A program made the translations under genes and the position numbers. The notes beneath the pieces are model-generated. The model was not told the origin of the DNA, made no database searches, and saw only the letters and a program-made list of their open reading frames with translations. From Magnaporthiopsis rhizophila (Eukaryota; Ascomycota; Sordariomycetes; Magnaporthales; Magnaporthaceae), in NCBI GenBank assembly GCA_003049465.1, contig PYSS01000090.1, forward strand, positions 102,415 through 166,414: a stretch of 64,000 bases of DNA, given 5' to 3'. Of this stretch, positions 34,144-45,715 are shown one piece after another. Position 1 is the stretch's first letter. Every line of letters starts with the position of its first letter.

Positions 34144-36077
34144 AGGGGTTCTGCCATGGCAGATCAGCCGAAAACAAAACGAAACATTGGAAACGGGCGG
34201 CCCGTCACTGACAGGAACACGCTCCCCATATAAACCACATCAGCTCAGATGAAGTCAGGTTGAAAATTGAAAGCAGCACTCATGCATGCCCGTGTCTGTC
34301 AAAGAGCCGTGGAGGCTGGATAATGGCGCCCCTCTAATTGACTTTGGGCTGCAGATTAACGTATTCCTTCCTTCCTTCAAATTTGACCCTAATAAGGGAT
34401 CACACCTTGATAGCGACGGCAAATGTTTTTGTGTGAGGGGGAAAAAAAAAACAGCCCAGGTCGGTGGTAAGCTGAAAAAAGTGGGGAGGACAGCCATCTG
34501 TCTTCCATTTTCTTTCCTTTTATCTCCTCCTTTCTTTTTTTAACCACCAGTTAGCGCGTTTCAAATCCCAAAGTGGAGGGCTATCTTGTCCGGTAGGGTG
34601 GTGTGGTTCGGTCCTTTGTTGGTGGGCTGAGGGACCTTTGGCTGCACGAAGCGGGAGCGTAGAGTAGCATTCTGGACCAGAAAAAGACGGAAGGAGCAGA
34701 CTGAGGGGAGCACGACGGCAGAGCTGACAGTGCGTGACTCCACTCTAACCCGCCCTGTTCCTTCCAATCCCAGTTCAATTAGAAGGCCATGTGTTTGTGC
34801 CTGGATTCCATCTGGCATCTTCCTTGGGAAACAGTCGACCGTCCAATCATCAATCCATCAACCTCAATTGATATCATTACGGGCAACAGCCGCTTACCCG
34901 ATTTCGCTCAGGCCTTGCGGCTTTTTTCGACACGTCAGGATTAGGATTGGCGGTTTGGTGCTCCGCCAAAGCAGGTTGGGGCTGGAAAAGTAAGAAAAGG
35001 GCTAACACAGGAAAGGGATAATAATGGGGGCGTGCGTGCTCACTGTCGATCCCAACTCGCCTCGTCGTTGGTCGGAGGGCCGGAAAGAGGTGGCGAAAAG
35101 AACCGTCCCTTGCACTAGCGCGCCGCGCTAGCACAGGGGCCACGCATCCGCTGCTTTTTTTCCCCTCCTCCTCCCACGCCGCACGGGTGAAAAAAAAAAA
35201 CAAAAAAAAAAACGCCCACCTTACGCACGCGCCGCCCCAAGCGCAAACACAAACGGTGGTGGTACCCCTGACTGCCTGCCTATAACCCAAATCTTGGCGC
35301 TGCAGTGAAGGAAGAGAGGGGGCTGACAGGTCGCCCGACCTTTCGTGGCCAAGCGCTTCCCCCTCCCTCCCCCGCAGGAGCGCGTACCTGGCGCCTATGT
35401 ACCCAGGCTTGCCATCTGCATGCCCAGCATGCACCAAGGCGGTACGGACACGACCAGGGGGGCTGCACACGGCTGGCACAACTGGTCTCCGTCCCTCCCT
35501 CGTATTAATGGCCTCGTCGCCCGCCCGCACCGACGGTTGGTGATTCACTCCTTCTCGACACCGCCGTCTCTCTGTTCTTCTCTCCCTTGGGCCTTTGTCC
35601 GTTCTTCGCTTCGTCTGTGTTTTCGTTTCTTGCTGGCAATCTTCGGTTCCAGCCTTGCACTCCTTTCACCCAACACTCGGCCCAGCTGCCGGCCCTCACG
35701 TACCGTCCTCTCCTTTGAAGACCAAAGAACCTTTGTTCTTGACTTGCCCTTCTTTTATCCCAAGCATCGCTCCGAGCCAACGGCCTTAAGACTTCACCGT
35801 CCGCCCCTGCCAGCTCATCTTTGCTACGCATTCATTCCTGGTGCTCCGGACACAGCACTTTTTTTCTTCGTTACACTGCATTGCGCCAGGTTCAGACGCA
35901 GAGATACCCATCCTGACCACAAACGGCCAAGGAATATATACCATCCTTTCATTCAGAGACAGGCCCCTCACAACTTCTACACCCCAGCAGCGCTAGATTT
36001 TTTTTTCTCCTGGTTCGTTTCATCACTCGTGACACACACAAACATTCCACACCGAGAGGCAGACCCAGCCCGAAATC
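33181..36077. other. 2.9-kb divergent region, PDI-like gene / DUF1996 gene
   Basis: Promoters of both genes. TGACGTC lies at 33458-33464 on the PDI side. A 34-nt A tract is at about 34111-34142 and smaller ones near 34442 and 35190-35212. The last 600 bp before the DUF1996 gene are CT-rich, as in highly expressed fungal leaders. Open frames here are without domains or credible ATG starts. Confidence 0.55.
34111..34142. repeat. Long oligo-A tract
   Basis: About 32 consecutive A directly visible in the divergent region. Confidence 0.9.
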
Positions 36078-37652
36078 ATGAAGTCAGCCATCTTCTTCTC
36101 CGCGGCGGCGGCCCTGATGGGCGCTGTCTCGGCCAAGAAGGGCAGGACATTTGCCGTCCTGCGCTTCAACGGCGGCCCCCTCGTTGAGGGCCGCATGGAC
36201 CCCATTGTCGAGCCCGGAAAGACCAGCGCCCACGTCCACACCGTCCAGGGCGCCAGCAACTTCGGCATCAACGCCACCGCCGACGACCTCTCCAAGTCCA
36301 GCTGCACGACCGCCATGATCAAGGGCGACATGAGTGCCTACTGGGTCCCCAAGCTCTACTTCCACGACAAGGCCGCCAACACCTTCGAGCCCGTCGAGAT
36401 GTTTTATATGAACGTCTACTACTTCTTTGAGGGCACCAACGACGAGATCAAGGCTTTCCCCCATGGCCTCAAGATGGTCAGCGGCCAGGCCAGCCTTCGC
36501 ACTGCCCCGGCCTCGGGCGGCGATACCAAGCTCACGCCCGAGAACCCCCAGCCGGCCTCGTGGACCTGCCCTCGCTCCAACTTCAACCCGCCCTCGTGGC
36601 CTGCGAACTCGGACGGCTCCAAGGCCGGCATGGGAAGCAAGAACAACAAGGGCGAGGGCGTGGGCTTCCCCTTCGCCGAGTGCGACGGTTACGCCTCGCC
36701 CCTGCGCGCCGACCTGCACTTTCCCTCGTGCTACAACCCGGCCGCCGGCCTGGACAACTACAAGTCCAACATGGCCTTCCCCGCCGACGCCAGCAACGGC
36801 ATGCAGGACTGTCCCAAGGGCTGGATCCACGTCCCCCACATCTTCTTCGAGGTGTACTGGAACACTCCCTTGTTCAAGAGCCGCTGGACCCCGGGCGGCG
36901 ACTCGCAGCCCTTTGTGCTCTCCAACGGCGACCGCACCGGCTTCTCCATGCACGGCGACTTCTTGTCCGCCTGGGACGAGAAGACGCTGCAGCACATCAT
37001 CGACACGTGCGACGCTGGCTCCAGCGGCATGGACAAGTGCCCCGGCGTGCAACTGAACCCCAAGGACAAGTGCAGCATCGAGAACCCTACCGCCGAGAAG
37101 GTCGCCGGCACGCTGTCGGCTCTTCCTGGGAACAACCCCTTGGCCGGCTGGGGTGTCGGCAACGTGAACGTCACTCCCATGGACCCTCCTCCCGCTGCCC
37201 CTGCTCCCCCCGCCCCTCCAGCCCCTCCTGCTAGTGGCGCCAGCTCTGCGGGCACCACACCCACGACCCCTCCCAAGGACTCGAGCCCGCCCTACACCCC
37301 CGCCCCCAAGCCTAGCCCCAAGGAGCAGGAGCAGCAGCAGGACAAGCAGGCCCCGCCTCCTCCCCCTCCCGCTGCTGTCCCGTCCCAGCCGTCCCAGCCG
37401 TCCCAGCCGTCCCCGCCGTACAGCGAGCCCGACCCCGTTGCCACCAAGGTGGTTATGACTACCGATGCCGCCGGCCACGCCACCCTGGTTACCGTGTATG
37501 AGACGGTTACCGCCTGGGAGACGGTTTACGTCTACGGGCGTGACGTGCCCGCGGCCATGCCCACCCCTGATGCCAACGCCAAGCGCCATATGCACGATCA
37601 TGTGCACAACCACATGCTCCACCACCGCAACAAGCACCCTCGCCGGAGGTGA
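36078..37652 (+). CDS. Secreted DUF1996-domain protein with Pro-rich and His-rich tail
   Basis: Predicted 524-aa single-exon secreted protein. A signal peptide (MKSAIFFSAAAALMGAVSA) is followed by the DUF1996 domain, about residues 25-300: FNGGPLVEGRMDPIVEPGK, HVHTVQGASNF, SSCTTAMIKGDMSAYWVPKLYF, and conserved aromatic/His/Cys positions through GWIHVPHIFFEVYWNTP and GFSMHGDFLSAWDE. The fold is probably extracellular; the function is unknown. Residues about 372-455 are Pro/Gln-rich with repeated QPS units, typical of a cell-wall or extended linker. A short motif TVYETVTAWETVYVYG resembles beta-strand segments in fungal wall proteins. The tail is His-rich (MHDHVHNHMLHH) and ends in basic residues, with no GPI-type hydrophobic end. 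Start has A at -3 (ATCATG) and a CT-rich leader, consistent with high expression. Confidence 0.88.
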   Translation: MKSAIFFSAAAALMGAVSAKKGRTFAVLRFNGGPLVEGRMDPIVEPGKTSAHVHTVQGASNFGINATADDLSKSSCTTAMIKGDMSAYWVPKLYFHDKAANTFEPVEMFYMNVYYFFEGTNDEIKAFPHGLKMVSGQASLRTAPASGGDTKLTPENPQPASWTCPRSNFNPPSWPANSDGSKAGMGSKNNKGEGVGFPFAECDGYASPLRADLHFPSCYNPAAGLDNYKSNMAFPADASNGMQDCPKGWIHVPHIFFEVYWNTPLFKSRWTPGGDSQPFVLSNGDRTGFSMHGDFLSAWDEKTLQHIIDTCDAGSSGMDKCPGVQLNPKDKCSIENPTAEKVAGTLSALPGNNPLAGWGVGNVNVTPMDPPPAAPAPPAPPAPPASGASSAGTTPTTPPKDSSPPYTPAPKPSPKEQEQQQDKQAPPPPPPAAVPSQPSQPSQPSPPYSEPDPVATKVVMTTDAAGHATLVTVYETVTAWETVYVYGRDVPAAMPTPDANAKRHMHDHVHNHMLHHRNKHPRRR

Positions 37653-38181
37653 AGAGGCGGCCAGCACAGGCCTTTTGTTTTTTCTTTCGCTTCTTTTGAT
37701 CACTCTAGGGCGGTAGCGCATTTAGACAAAAAAGCGAGGATGGTCGGAGCGACTTGGTGGGAATCTAGGAGCAGCGGCAGGATTTTTGGTTTCTTGGATT
37801 TTCGTCTTCTTCATTTCTTGCGGATTTACCCTTTTCTGATTTTCTGTTTGAAGCACACAATCTACGACGTCACGACCCCGGTTTCGGGAATTCTTTTCAC
37901 CCTCTTACCCTTCTGTACCAATAACTTTATTTCACTTCTTTTTAAAGGAATGAATAAGGCGGCGTGATCCTGGCACTCCGGGTTCCGCTCCATTGATTCC
38001 TTTTCAGCCATCACATATGGCTTTTAAGAACAAAGGGAAAATACCCAATTCAGTTGTTGACTGCAAGACGTTCCAAAAACGCATACGTGAGAGTGGTTAC
38101 GCGGACCAAAAGTGAAATAGGTAGAGGGAATCCGCAGGCATGGACAACGCTTCGTATGAATATCAACATAAAAAAAAATGG
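37653..38181. other. Convergent 3' flanks, DUF1996 gene / HAK transporter
   Basis: 529 bp, T-rich downstream of the DUF1996 stop and oligo-A (38171-38178) just beyond the HAK stop. No gene. Confidence 0.6.
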
Positions 38182-39042
38182 CTAAATCACTTTTACAAAG
38201 CCGACCTCGATGACCTTGTCGATGTCAATGTCCAGATCCGCCAGCTTGGTGCGCGTGTTGTCTCTGATCCAGAGGAAAAGCTCGAGCAGGGTCCTGCGAA
38301 CAACGTTCCACACCCTGCTCCGGCCGGCGCTCTCCTTGCTGATGCGCATGGCCTCCTTGCCCAGCACAAACACCGTCTGCGCCCCGCAGGCCTTCTGCAG
38401 CGCCGCCAGCGCCATGTCCTCCTGGCACTCGAGCTCGCGGGCCACCGACTCGGCGTCCGCCCGCGGCACCACGAGGGGCGGCGAGGCGCCGTGGCGGCCA
38501 CCGCCGCTGCTGCTGCTGCTGCCGGGCGTGGCGGGCGTCGTCGAGGCGGCCGTCATGATGGCCAGCTGCAGCGCGGCGATGACGTCGCGCGCCAGGCCGG
38601 GCCGGAGCACGTCCTCGGCGTAGCCGTGGCGGAGCACGACGGCGTAGGTGTCGGGCAGGAGGCTCGGTCCCCGGCAGCCCCCACGCTTAACACCGTCGTC
38701 GTCGTCGTCATCGACGTAGGACGAGACGCGCGAGACGCGAAATCGGTCCTCGGCGGGGACGCTGGGCATGTGCAGGGCGTGCATGTGGAAGAAGACGATG
38801 ACCGAGGGCCGGGCTGCGAACTTGCGCACAAAGTGCGTAAAGGAGGGCGGTAGCTGCGTGGGGTTGCCGACCTTGTCGAAGAATATGCCCAGCCCGGGCA
38901 CTGTCGATACGGGCGTGGCGCCCACTGACCGCAACCGAACTATGTAGCCCGGGCCGGCCGCCGTGTTGGGCCGCGAGCCGGTGGCGCTCGTGGCCACCGC
39001 GCTGATGGTCTCCTGCGCGTCGTGGTCCTTGCGCTGCCGTTT

Positions 39043-39074
<32 letters not shown>

Positions 39075-40972
39075 GACTGCTGTCCTGGTCCCCGTCCCAG
39101 TCGTCCTCCCCGTCCTCATTCTCGTCTGCGCTGGCGGAGAACTTGAGGATGGACTGGGCGGTGAGCGGCTCGGCCACCTCGGCCATCCACTGGGCCTCCT
39201 TTCCGTGCCGCCAGACGGCAAAGACGCTCGAGAGGACCAGGGCCAGGACGATGGTGAACCAGCCGCCGTCGGGCACCTTGGCCAGCACGGCCGACAGGTA
39301 GACGCCGTCGAGCAACGCGAAGACGAAGAAGAGCGGTATCACTAACCACGGAGGCAGCCGCCAGATGAGGATGGCAACCAGCGACACCATGAAGGTGGTG
39401 ATCAGAGTCACAATCGTCACGCACACACCGTACGCGTCGCCCAGCGACGTGGTCTGCGGTTCGAGCAGGGGATTAAGTTAGCCCAGCCAATCTTGTCACT
39501 CGGGGGGCGAATCGAGATGAAATGCTAACATCCTTGTAAACGACGGTCAGGATGACGGTGCCCAGCAGCAGCAGCCAATTCGCCACAGGTATATAAATCT
39601 GGTCGTAGAACCGGGTGCTGGTGTGGACGACGCGGATGCGGGGGAAATACGACATGCGCATGACCTGGCCCAGCAGCTGGAACGTGGACGTGATGAGGGC
39701 CTGGGACGCGACTATGGAGGCCAGGACGGCGATCACCATGCCGAAGTAGAAAGTACCCGGGGGTATAGTGAAGAAGAAGGGGTTCGTAAAGGCCGTGCCC
39801 GACGCATCCCTGGATATGTACGCGGCTTGGCCGGCGTATGCCATCAGGAGGCAGGGGTAGACGAGGCCCAGCCACGAGATCTGGACGGCGCGCTTGCTGA
39901 AGGCGCCCATGTCGGCAAAGAGCGACTCGACGCCGGTGAAGGCCAGGACCATGCCGCCTAACGACTCCCAGCCCGCGGTGCCATTGCGCCTCAGATAGGA
40001 AAATGCAAAGTACGGGCTGAAGGCGCGCAAGACGGTGTAGTCATACGTGGCGATATTGTACAAACCTGAGCAGAGGTTGAAGAGCAGCCAGACGGTGACG
40101 ACGGGAGCGAAGCCGGTGCCAAGTTTGCTGGTCCCAAAAGGCTGGAGGCAGAAGAGGAAGGCCAGGATGGCGCACGAGACGCCGACGATGACGGGGCTGC
40201 TCAGGGTTGGGTTGACGACCCTGAGCCCCTGCACGGCGCCCAGGACGCTCTGGGCGGGGCCCAGGACGCCGTCGGCCACTGTGAGCGAGACTCCGGCCAG
40301 GCCGACGATCTTGAGGGCTAGCTGGGCGCCGACCGAGGACTCGAGGAAGCTGCGCAGGCTGCGGCCCCCGGGCTGCATGTCGCCGCTGTTATAGCGCCTC
40401 ATCTCCAGCATGTCGACGGCGTGCGGGTCCTGGCGCGCGATGCGGATGTAGCGCGACAGGAGCGTGTACAGCGCAAAGGTGCCGCCCTGGCCGTCGTCGT
40501 CGGCGCGGAGCACGATGAAGGTGTACTTGACCGTCACGACCAGGGTCATGGACCAGATGATGATGGACAGCGCCCCGACCAGGTCGTCCCAAGACGGCTG
40601 TGACGTGAAGGTGGACGAATAGACGTAGAGAAGCGAGGTGCCGATCTCGCCATAGATGACGCCCGTTGCTTGAAAGCTGACCCAGAGCAGGACGAGGCCG
40701 CTGTATGTCTGCGTGGGCAGATCAAACCGTCAGCCTCCGATTTCTCCGCTGCGCGTTTTGGCAGGACTTACCTGCTTGCGAGGCTCATAGCGGTGGCGGT
40801 GGTCGGCTAGCCGCCTGCCCTGCTCCTCGTCGTCGGCCGTCTGCCGGTTCTTCTCCGAGAAACCAGCCGCTTGGGTGGAGTCATGGTGACCCGTAGCTCC
40901 GAGAATCGATGAATTCTGCATGGCTTGGCCGTCGAAGCGAGGCTCCTGCTCCGGTAACCCACCTCGGGCCAT
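38182..40972 (-). CDS. hak1: HAK/KUP-family high-affinity potassium transporter
   Basis: Predicted 883-aa plasma-membrane K+ symporter. Exons (complement): 40972-40772, 40708-39530 and 39453-38182; introns 63 and 76 nt, phase 0. The N-terminal 67 residues are cytosolic and charged. The transport core has the KUP signature GVIYGEIGTSLLYVYSS, KYTFIVLRADDDGQGGTFALY, VSLTVADGVLGPAQSVLGA, LAFTGVESLFADMGAFS and DAYGVCVTIVTLITTFM. The conserved Asp-Gly-x-Gly and Gly-x-x-Leu features needed for K+ are present. The C-terminal cytosolic region has an acidic stretch, about 12 Gln in a row near residues 586-598 and several Ser/Pro-rich disordered segments. Length is close to Neurospora/Schwanniomyces HAK proteins (about 760-880 aa). 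It is divergent from RCM1 (1049 bp). The symbol follows the Neurospora hak-1 ortholog class, assigned from recalled motifs. Confidence 0.92.
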
Positions 40973-42021
40973 GTCAGGGGGGAAAGGCTAAGGATGTGAA
41001 GCAAGAAAAAAAAAAGCAAAGGAAACAGAGACCAGGGTGGCGGGACGGCAGACGCGATGAAACCACCAAGACGTCCAAATAGATTGCGTGCAGTTATATG
41101 CTATGCGCAAAACTGAACAATGTCTAGCAGTCTAGACTTGGACGGGCACTAGCCAACGTTGTATTTTTCAGGCCCCGGGTGACGAGTCCCAGGCCGGTTT
41201 ACACGCAACGCCAGCGGGGGCGGTTAGGAAGTAGCCGCTAGGAGATATGAGGTGAGCTCTCGCATGTGCATTGCCCCGCAGCCGCACAGCAGCGGCTCAG
41301 CCGAGCTTCGCGCCGCTTGCGCGCGGGTTGTTACATTTTGACTCGGCCGGAAAGCCTGCCTCGATCCTCTGGATGTGACGAGGGAGCCATCCAGCCTCCA
41401 CGCAACGGCTGTTGGGACAGCCAGGCCGGGGGGAACGGAAGCGTTCATGGCTGAGCCAATACCATGTGGCCTCCCGGTCCCGTGCCGTCGGACGATGTCA
41501 CGGCAGAGCAAGAGGGCGGTCAGGACGTCGTGCTGGGGCGGCCCCTGCCGGCTGCGTCAAGAACCTTGCGCAGCGTAGCAACGACCAAGCAAGGAACAAG
41601 CAAGAAGAACGAAGCGAAAAAATCTCCCGCGGGTTTGAGATGCCGCCTGGGGCCATCCTATCCAGCGGCGTGTGGCGGGGCGGGGCAATCGAGCCTCTGG
41701 CAGGGCCGCGGACACCGGGTGATTGCGTCTTTCCTTTGGGACCGCCGTGCATATTCTCTCAACCAAGGAACTGACCATGCGCCAAAAGGGAAGCTTTGTC
41801 CACATTGAGCTTGGTGTCGTGAGCAAATGCGGGGCTGCGCACGACAGCTGAAAAAAGCTTATGATATTAAATCGTCTGCACAGATTGTCTGCGACCTCTA
41901 ATAGCCCACGTGATTTCTCGCCCCACCTGCAAGTCTCGACTTTTGCGATTCACGCTGGGCTTCTCACGCCAATCGAGATCACATGCACCTGGCTGGTTGG
42001 TCCATACCTCAGGCCTTGAAT
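40973..42021. promoter_or_regulatory. Divergent promoter, HAK transporter / RCM1
   Basis: 1049 bp. An oligo-A run is at about 41005-41015. Frames in it are Arg/Pro-rich and overlap on both strands; none is convincing. Confidence 0.5.
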
Positions 42022-43813
42022 ATGTCCCTGTATCATGAGACGGCCGCCGTCTTGGCAAGCTCCGAAGGAGGCTCCCTCAAAGCGCGCGTGTTTCGCCTCA
42101 AGACGCTCAAGTCAGTCCCAGCACAAGTATATGCGCTAGCTTTTGAGACGTGCAAATGGAGCCCCATCCTGAAGGAGGTGGTCGAGAATGCCCAGCTACT
42201 ACAGCACGAGCGCAAGGTGAGCCATCGGTAGCCCCTAGGTAGGTTGCCTGGCCCGCATGTCTGCGTTTGCCGTCGTCTAGCTTTTGCTTCCCGGACGCTG
42301 ACGAGGCACTCGCGCTGCCGTTGGGCGATAAAAGTTGACCCCGGTGCTTGCTCTGCTGCTTGCCCATGACCTGCTCCTGGCAAAGGGCGGCGTTGCCCTG
42401 CCCGCCTCGCACGGGCTCCGGCAGTCGGTGGAGCGCCACAAGGCCCGGCTCACGGCCGAGCTCACCCGGATGCGCATCCGCAGGAGGGCGCCCTCGCTCG
42501 ACGCTCTCAGGGCCGAGCTGGACGAGGCCGCGTCATCCGACGCGGCCCATCCGCGCTGGGTCCGTATCAACACTTTAAAAACCTCGCTTGCCGCCGAGCT
42601 GGAGTCCACGTTTGCCGGCTTCATAAGGGTTGCGTCAGTCCCGGACCTGCTCGCCCGAAACGAGCCGGACGGCATCTACGTGGACGAGCACATCCCAGAT
42701 TTGATCGCCGTATCGCGGCGCGTCGAGATTATCAAAAAGGAGGCCTACAAATCGGGCGCCATCATACTGCAGGACAAGGCCTCCTGCTTCCCCGCCTACC
42801 TGTTGGACCCCCGGCCCGAGGACGGGGAGGCCCTGGACGCATGCGCGGCGCCCGGGAACAAAACCACCCACCTTGCCGCCGTCCTTGAGTCCCGCCGCGC
42901 CGCGTCCGGCTCCACGGGGCTTCCGATGAGGATCCACGCCTTTGAGAAAGATCCCGTGCGAGCCATGACCCTGGAAAAAATGGTCAGGCTGGCAGGGTCA
43001 GACGGCTTCACGTGCCTGAATAAAGGCAAGGACTTCCTGAAAGCAGACCCGGATGATGCGCTCTACGCGAACGTTGCTGCTCTGCTGCTAGATCCAAGCT
43101 GCTCGGGCAGCGGCATCGTCGGCCGCGACGATGCCCCTGAACTGCAGCTTCCCAACGGCCCCGGAGTTAGGGGAGCGACAAAACCGGAGCCCAACCCAAC
43201 AAAGAGGAAGCGGGATCGCAAGCGAAAAAGAGGCGATGATGACCAAGACACCGGCAACGTCGGTGTTGGCGGTGGTGGTGGCGGTGACGGCAGCGGTGTC
43301 GGGCAGACGCTCGTGGACGACGACGGCAAGACTACGGTGGTGTCGTCGGAAGCCGACCTCAAGGCTAGGCTCGCCGCGCTGTCATCGTTCCAGTGCAGCC
43401 TCCTGGTGCACGCGCTCCGGTTTCCCGCGGCACGGCGGGTCACGTACTCGACATGCTCGGTGCACGCCGAGGAGAACGAGCACGTGGTACTCACGGCGCT
43501 CCGCTCCAAGGTCGCGAGGGAGCGTGGCTGGCGGATCCTGACGAGGGTCGAGCAGGTCGACGGCATGCGACGTTGGCCGGTGCGGGGGCGGGCGGAGTTC
43601 TGCGGCGGGGACGAGGGCGTCGCAGAGGGCTGCATCCGGGCGTACAAGGGGGACAGCCACGGCGTCATGGGCTTCTTTGTAGCAGCCCTGGTCCGGGACG
43701 GCGGCGCCGTGGGATCCCACTCGGCCGGCGATGCGACCCCAACCGCCGCCAGTGTCAGCAAGGCCGAGATGGAAGGCTCCGAGGAGAGCGACTGGGGAGG
43801 CTTTGATGATTAA
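42022..43813 (+). CDS. rcm1: 25S rRNA m5C methyltransferase (Rcm1/NSUN5 family)
   Basis: Predicted 557-aa S-adenosylmethionine-dependent enzyme that methylates a cytosine of large-subunit rRNA in the nucleolus (yeast Rcm1, C2278). Exons: 42022-42216 and 42335-43813, phase 0. The N-terminal segment (SLYHETAAVLASSEGGSLKARVF) and VYALAFETCKWSPILKEVV match the family. Motif I is LDACAAPGNKTTHLAAVL (about 231-248). The two cysteines used by m5C enzymes are in LLLDPSCSGSG (about 313-323) and VTYSTCSVHAEENE (about 434-447). Between these lies an insertion (348-395) with KRKRDRKRKRG and a poly-Gly/Ser stretch; it could act as a nucleolar targeting signal. Length is somewhat above yeast Rcm1 (490 aa) because of this insertion. 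The start ATG is the only one in the short first exon giving this N-terminus. Confidence 0.93.
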
Positions 43814-45715
43814 TAAGAGATTCGCACCCTTACCCTGCTACCTCTATACATAACACGAGCTCCCGGCTCCCGGGCTCCCGGTAATTAGAGCCTCCCGTCG
43901 CGACAAGAACACTGCTCAGTAAAAGATTTTTGCACTGTCAGCATCCCCTGACCACATATGATTTGGGTCACCAGGGCCGCCATGATAAACCCCGGCACCA
44001 AACGATGTGGGTCCGGGAGGACCGCCCAGCTAGGGACGGAGTTCGGGGCCTTCTGTTGGGACATGGACGGACTCGAGAGGCTAGAAGGATCCATTGACAG
44101 ATGACGGCGATTCCGTCATTTCTCGCGATTCATGTCCGTGCGGAAGAACCCCAGGGATGGGGCAAGAAAAAAATTCCCTATCTTGTTAAGCAAGCTGTTT
44201 GTCATGCCAACGACCCTCAGTCCGGGACGTGGGCGCTCGGGTGCCACGTGGGCGTATTCCTTTTTTTTTTTCTTCTCTTTTTCTTTTTATATATTTTTTT
44301 TTCTAAATTCATGCCTAAAGTACCCAAGGTGAGGCGACTAGTAAAGCACACGGGGAGCGGAACAGGATGGACACCGACGGATCTAAGCATAAATCTACAT
44401 AGACGTCCGGCCAATTTCCTGTTATCTTTCAAAACCCATGGCAAGCAACGGGTTGGTTCCTGGTGGTTCTTTAGTGGATGGTGGATACAGACAATTTCTC
44501 GGTATCGTGCTGGATGGGTCTCGGGGTGAGTCAACGCCGGAAAGGGGCTCGTTTTGTCGAAAAAAAAAAAAAAAAAGATAAAAAAAGATCCCATCGTTGT
44601 TGGGCCGAAGAACCCGAGGACCGAACAAGTGGGACACTCCACATACCGAAATCGGACGGATTTTGAAAAAGAAAATATCGCCGACAACTGATATGATCTG
44701 TAATTCAACGACCAACGCGGAGAGTTTCGTGCAGAAAGCCACACACGTCAGGAGAAGCAGTGCCAATGCCGTCACGCGTGCAAACGACAAGAGTCACCAA
44801 CATCATCATCGATGGGGTGGGGTACCTTACCTTACCTTACCTAATTGAGTGCGTGCGTGCGTGTGTGCCTCGGCACAACGGCAACCGCTCCACCTATACG
44901 GAGGGACCTGGTAATATCCGGGTGCTACATGCCCATTCCCTTCTCTTTTTGGTTTTTTTTTATTATCAACCCCCTCCCATTTATCTCCAGCTCTTATTCC
45001 CGAATCCCGGCGGAGTACCGGATGAGCAAACAGCCCAGGGTCTGCCAACCAGTTCCATATCTGCCCCATAAGTGAGCCACCAGCATCCCTCATCATTAAT
45101 CATCATCGGCCATCCGTTGCCTGGGTAAGCCGCCGTCCCCGGCATTATTCATGCGTCCGAACGCGGCGGGCGGGCTGCGGCTCTTTTTTTTTTTTTTTCT
45201 GTATCGCACCATCGGGCTTTTGCGGTGCCCTGCGGGCGGGCCCCGGAGAAGGATGACGAGAGGAAAAAGGAGGAGGAAAGAGGCCGTTAAGTCCGCATGG
45301 GTCGGAAAATTTTATATATAGATCCGTTCTGTTCGCTTGTACCCGTAAACTATGGATGTTTTCGTATCATACATATATACCCACCACACAACTCCTCCCC
45401 TGGTCTCCCGCCCACCCTAGACCTTCGTTTGGACGAGATTACGCCATTTGGCAAGCGAGCCCAGTGCCATCGACAGCAAACAAGCAAACAAAAACGGAGC
45501 CGAGGACGATACTACATTAGGCGGTCTTGTAGCATCGTTTTGCCTCCTGTCCAGGAATTCCTTTTGCCGTTGTCCTTCCTTCATAATCCAATATTTCCGC
45601 TGGCAAGCGTTTGATCTGCGCCCCTCCCTCCCGCAGATCTGCCCACCCACCATCGACGTTTGATTGATAGAGCGATATCCTGTCCGGGCCCACCTGCAAC
45701 AGCGACGTCAACGCC
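43814..45715. other. RCM1 3' flank and MFS transporter promoter
   Basis: 1.9 kb. Contains oligo-T at 44261-44300, oligo-A at 44562-44576, a CCTTA pentanucleotide array near 44824-44842, an oligo-T run at 45184-45199 and an AT-rich TATATATA stretch at 45312-45320. Predicted frames are shadows of low-complexity sequence. Confidence 0.55.

Noticed and set aside
33503..34252. 249-codon plus-strand frame in the PDI/DUF1996 divergent region
   Set aside because: Runs through a 32-nt A tract (poly-Lys) and lacks family features.
36084..37721. 545-codon minus-strand frame opposite the DUF1996 gene
   Set aside because: GC-rich antisense shadow with Gly/Arg/Val-rich composition and no start or domain.
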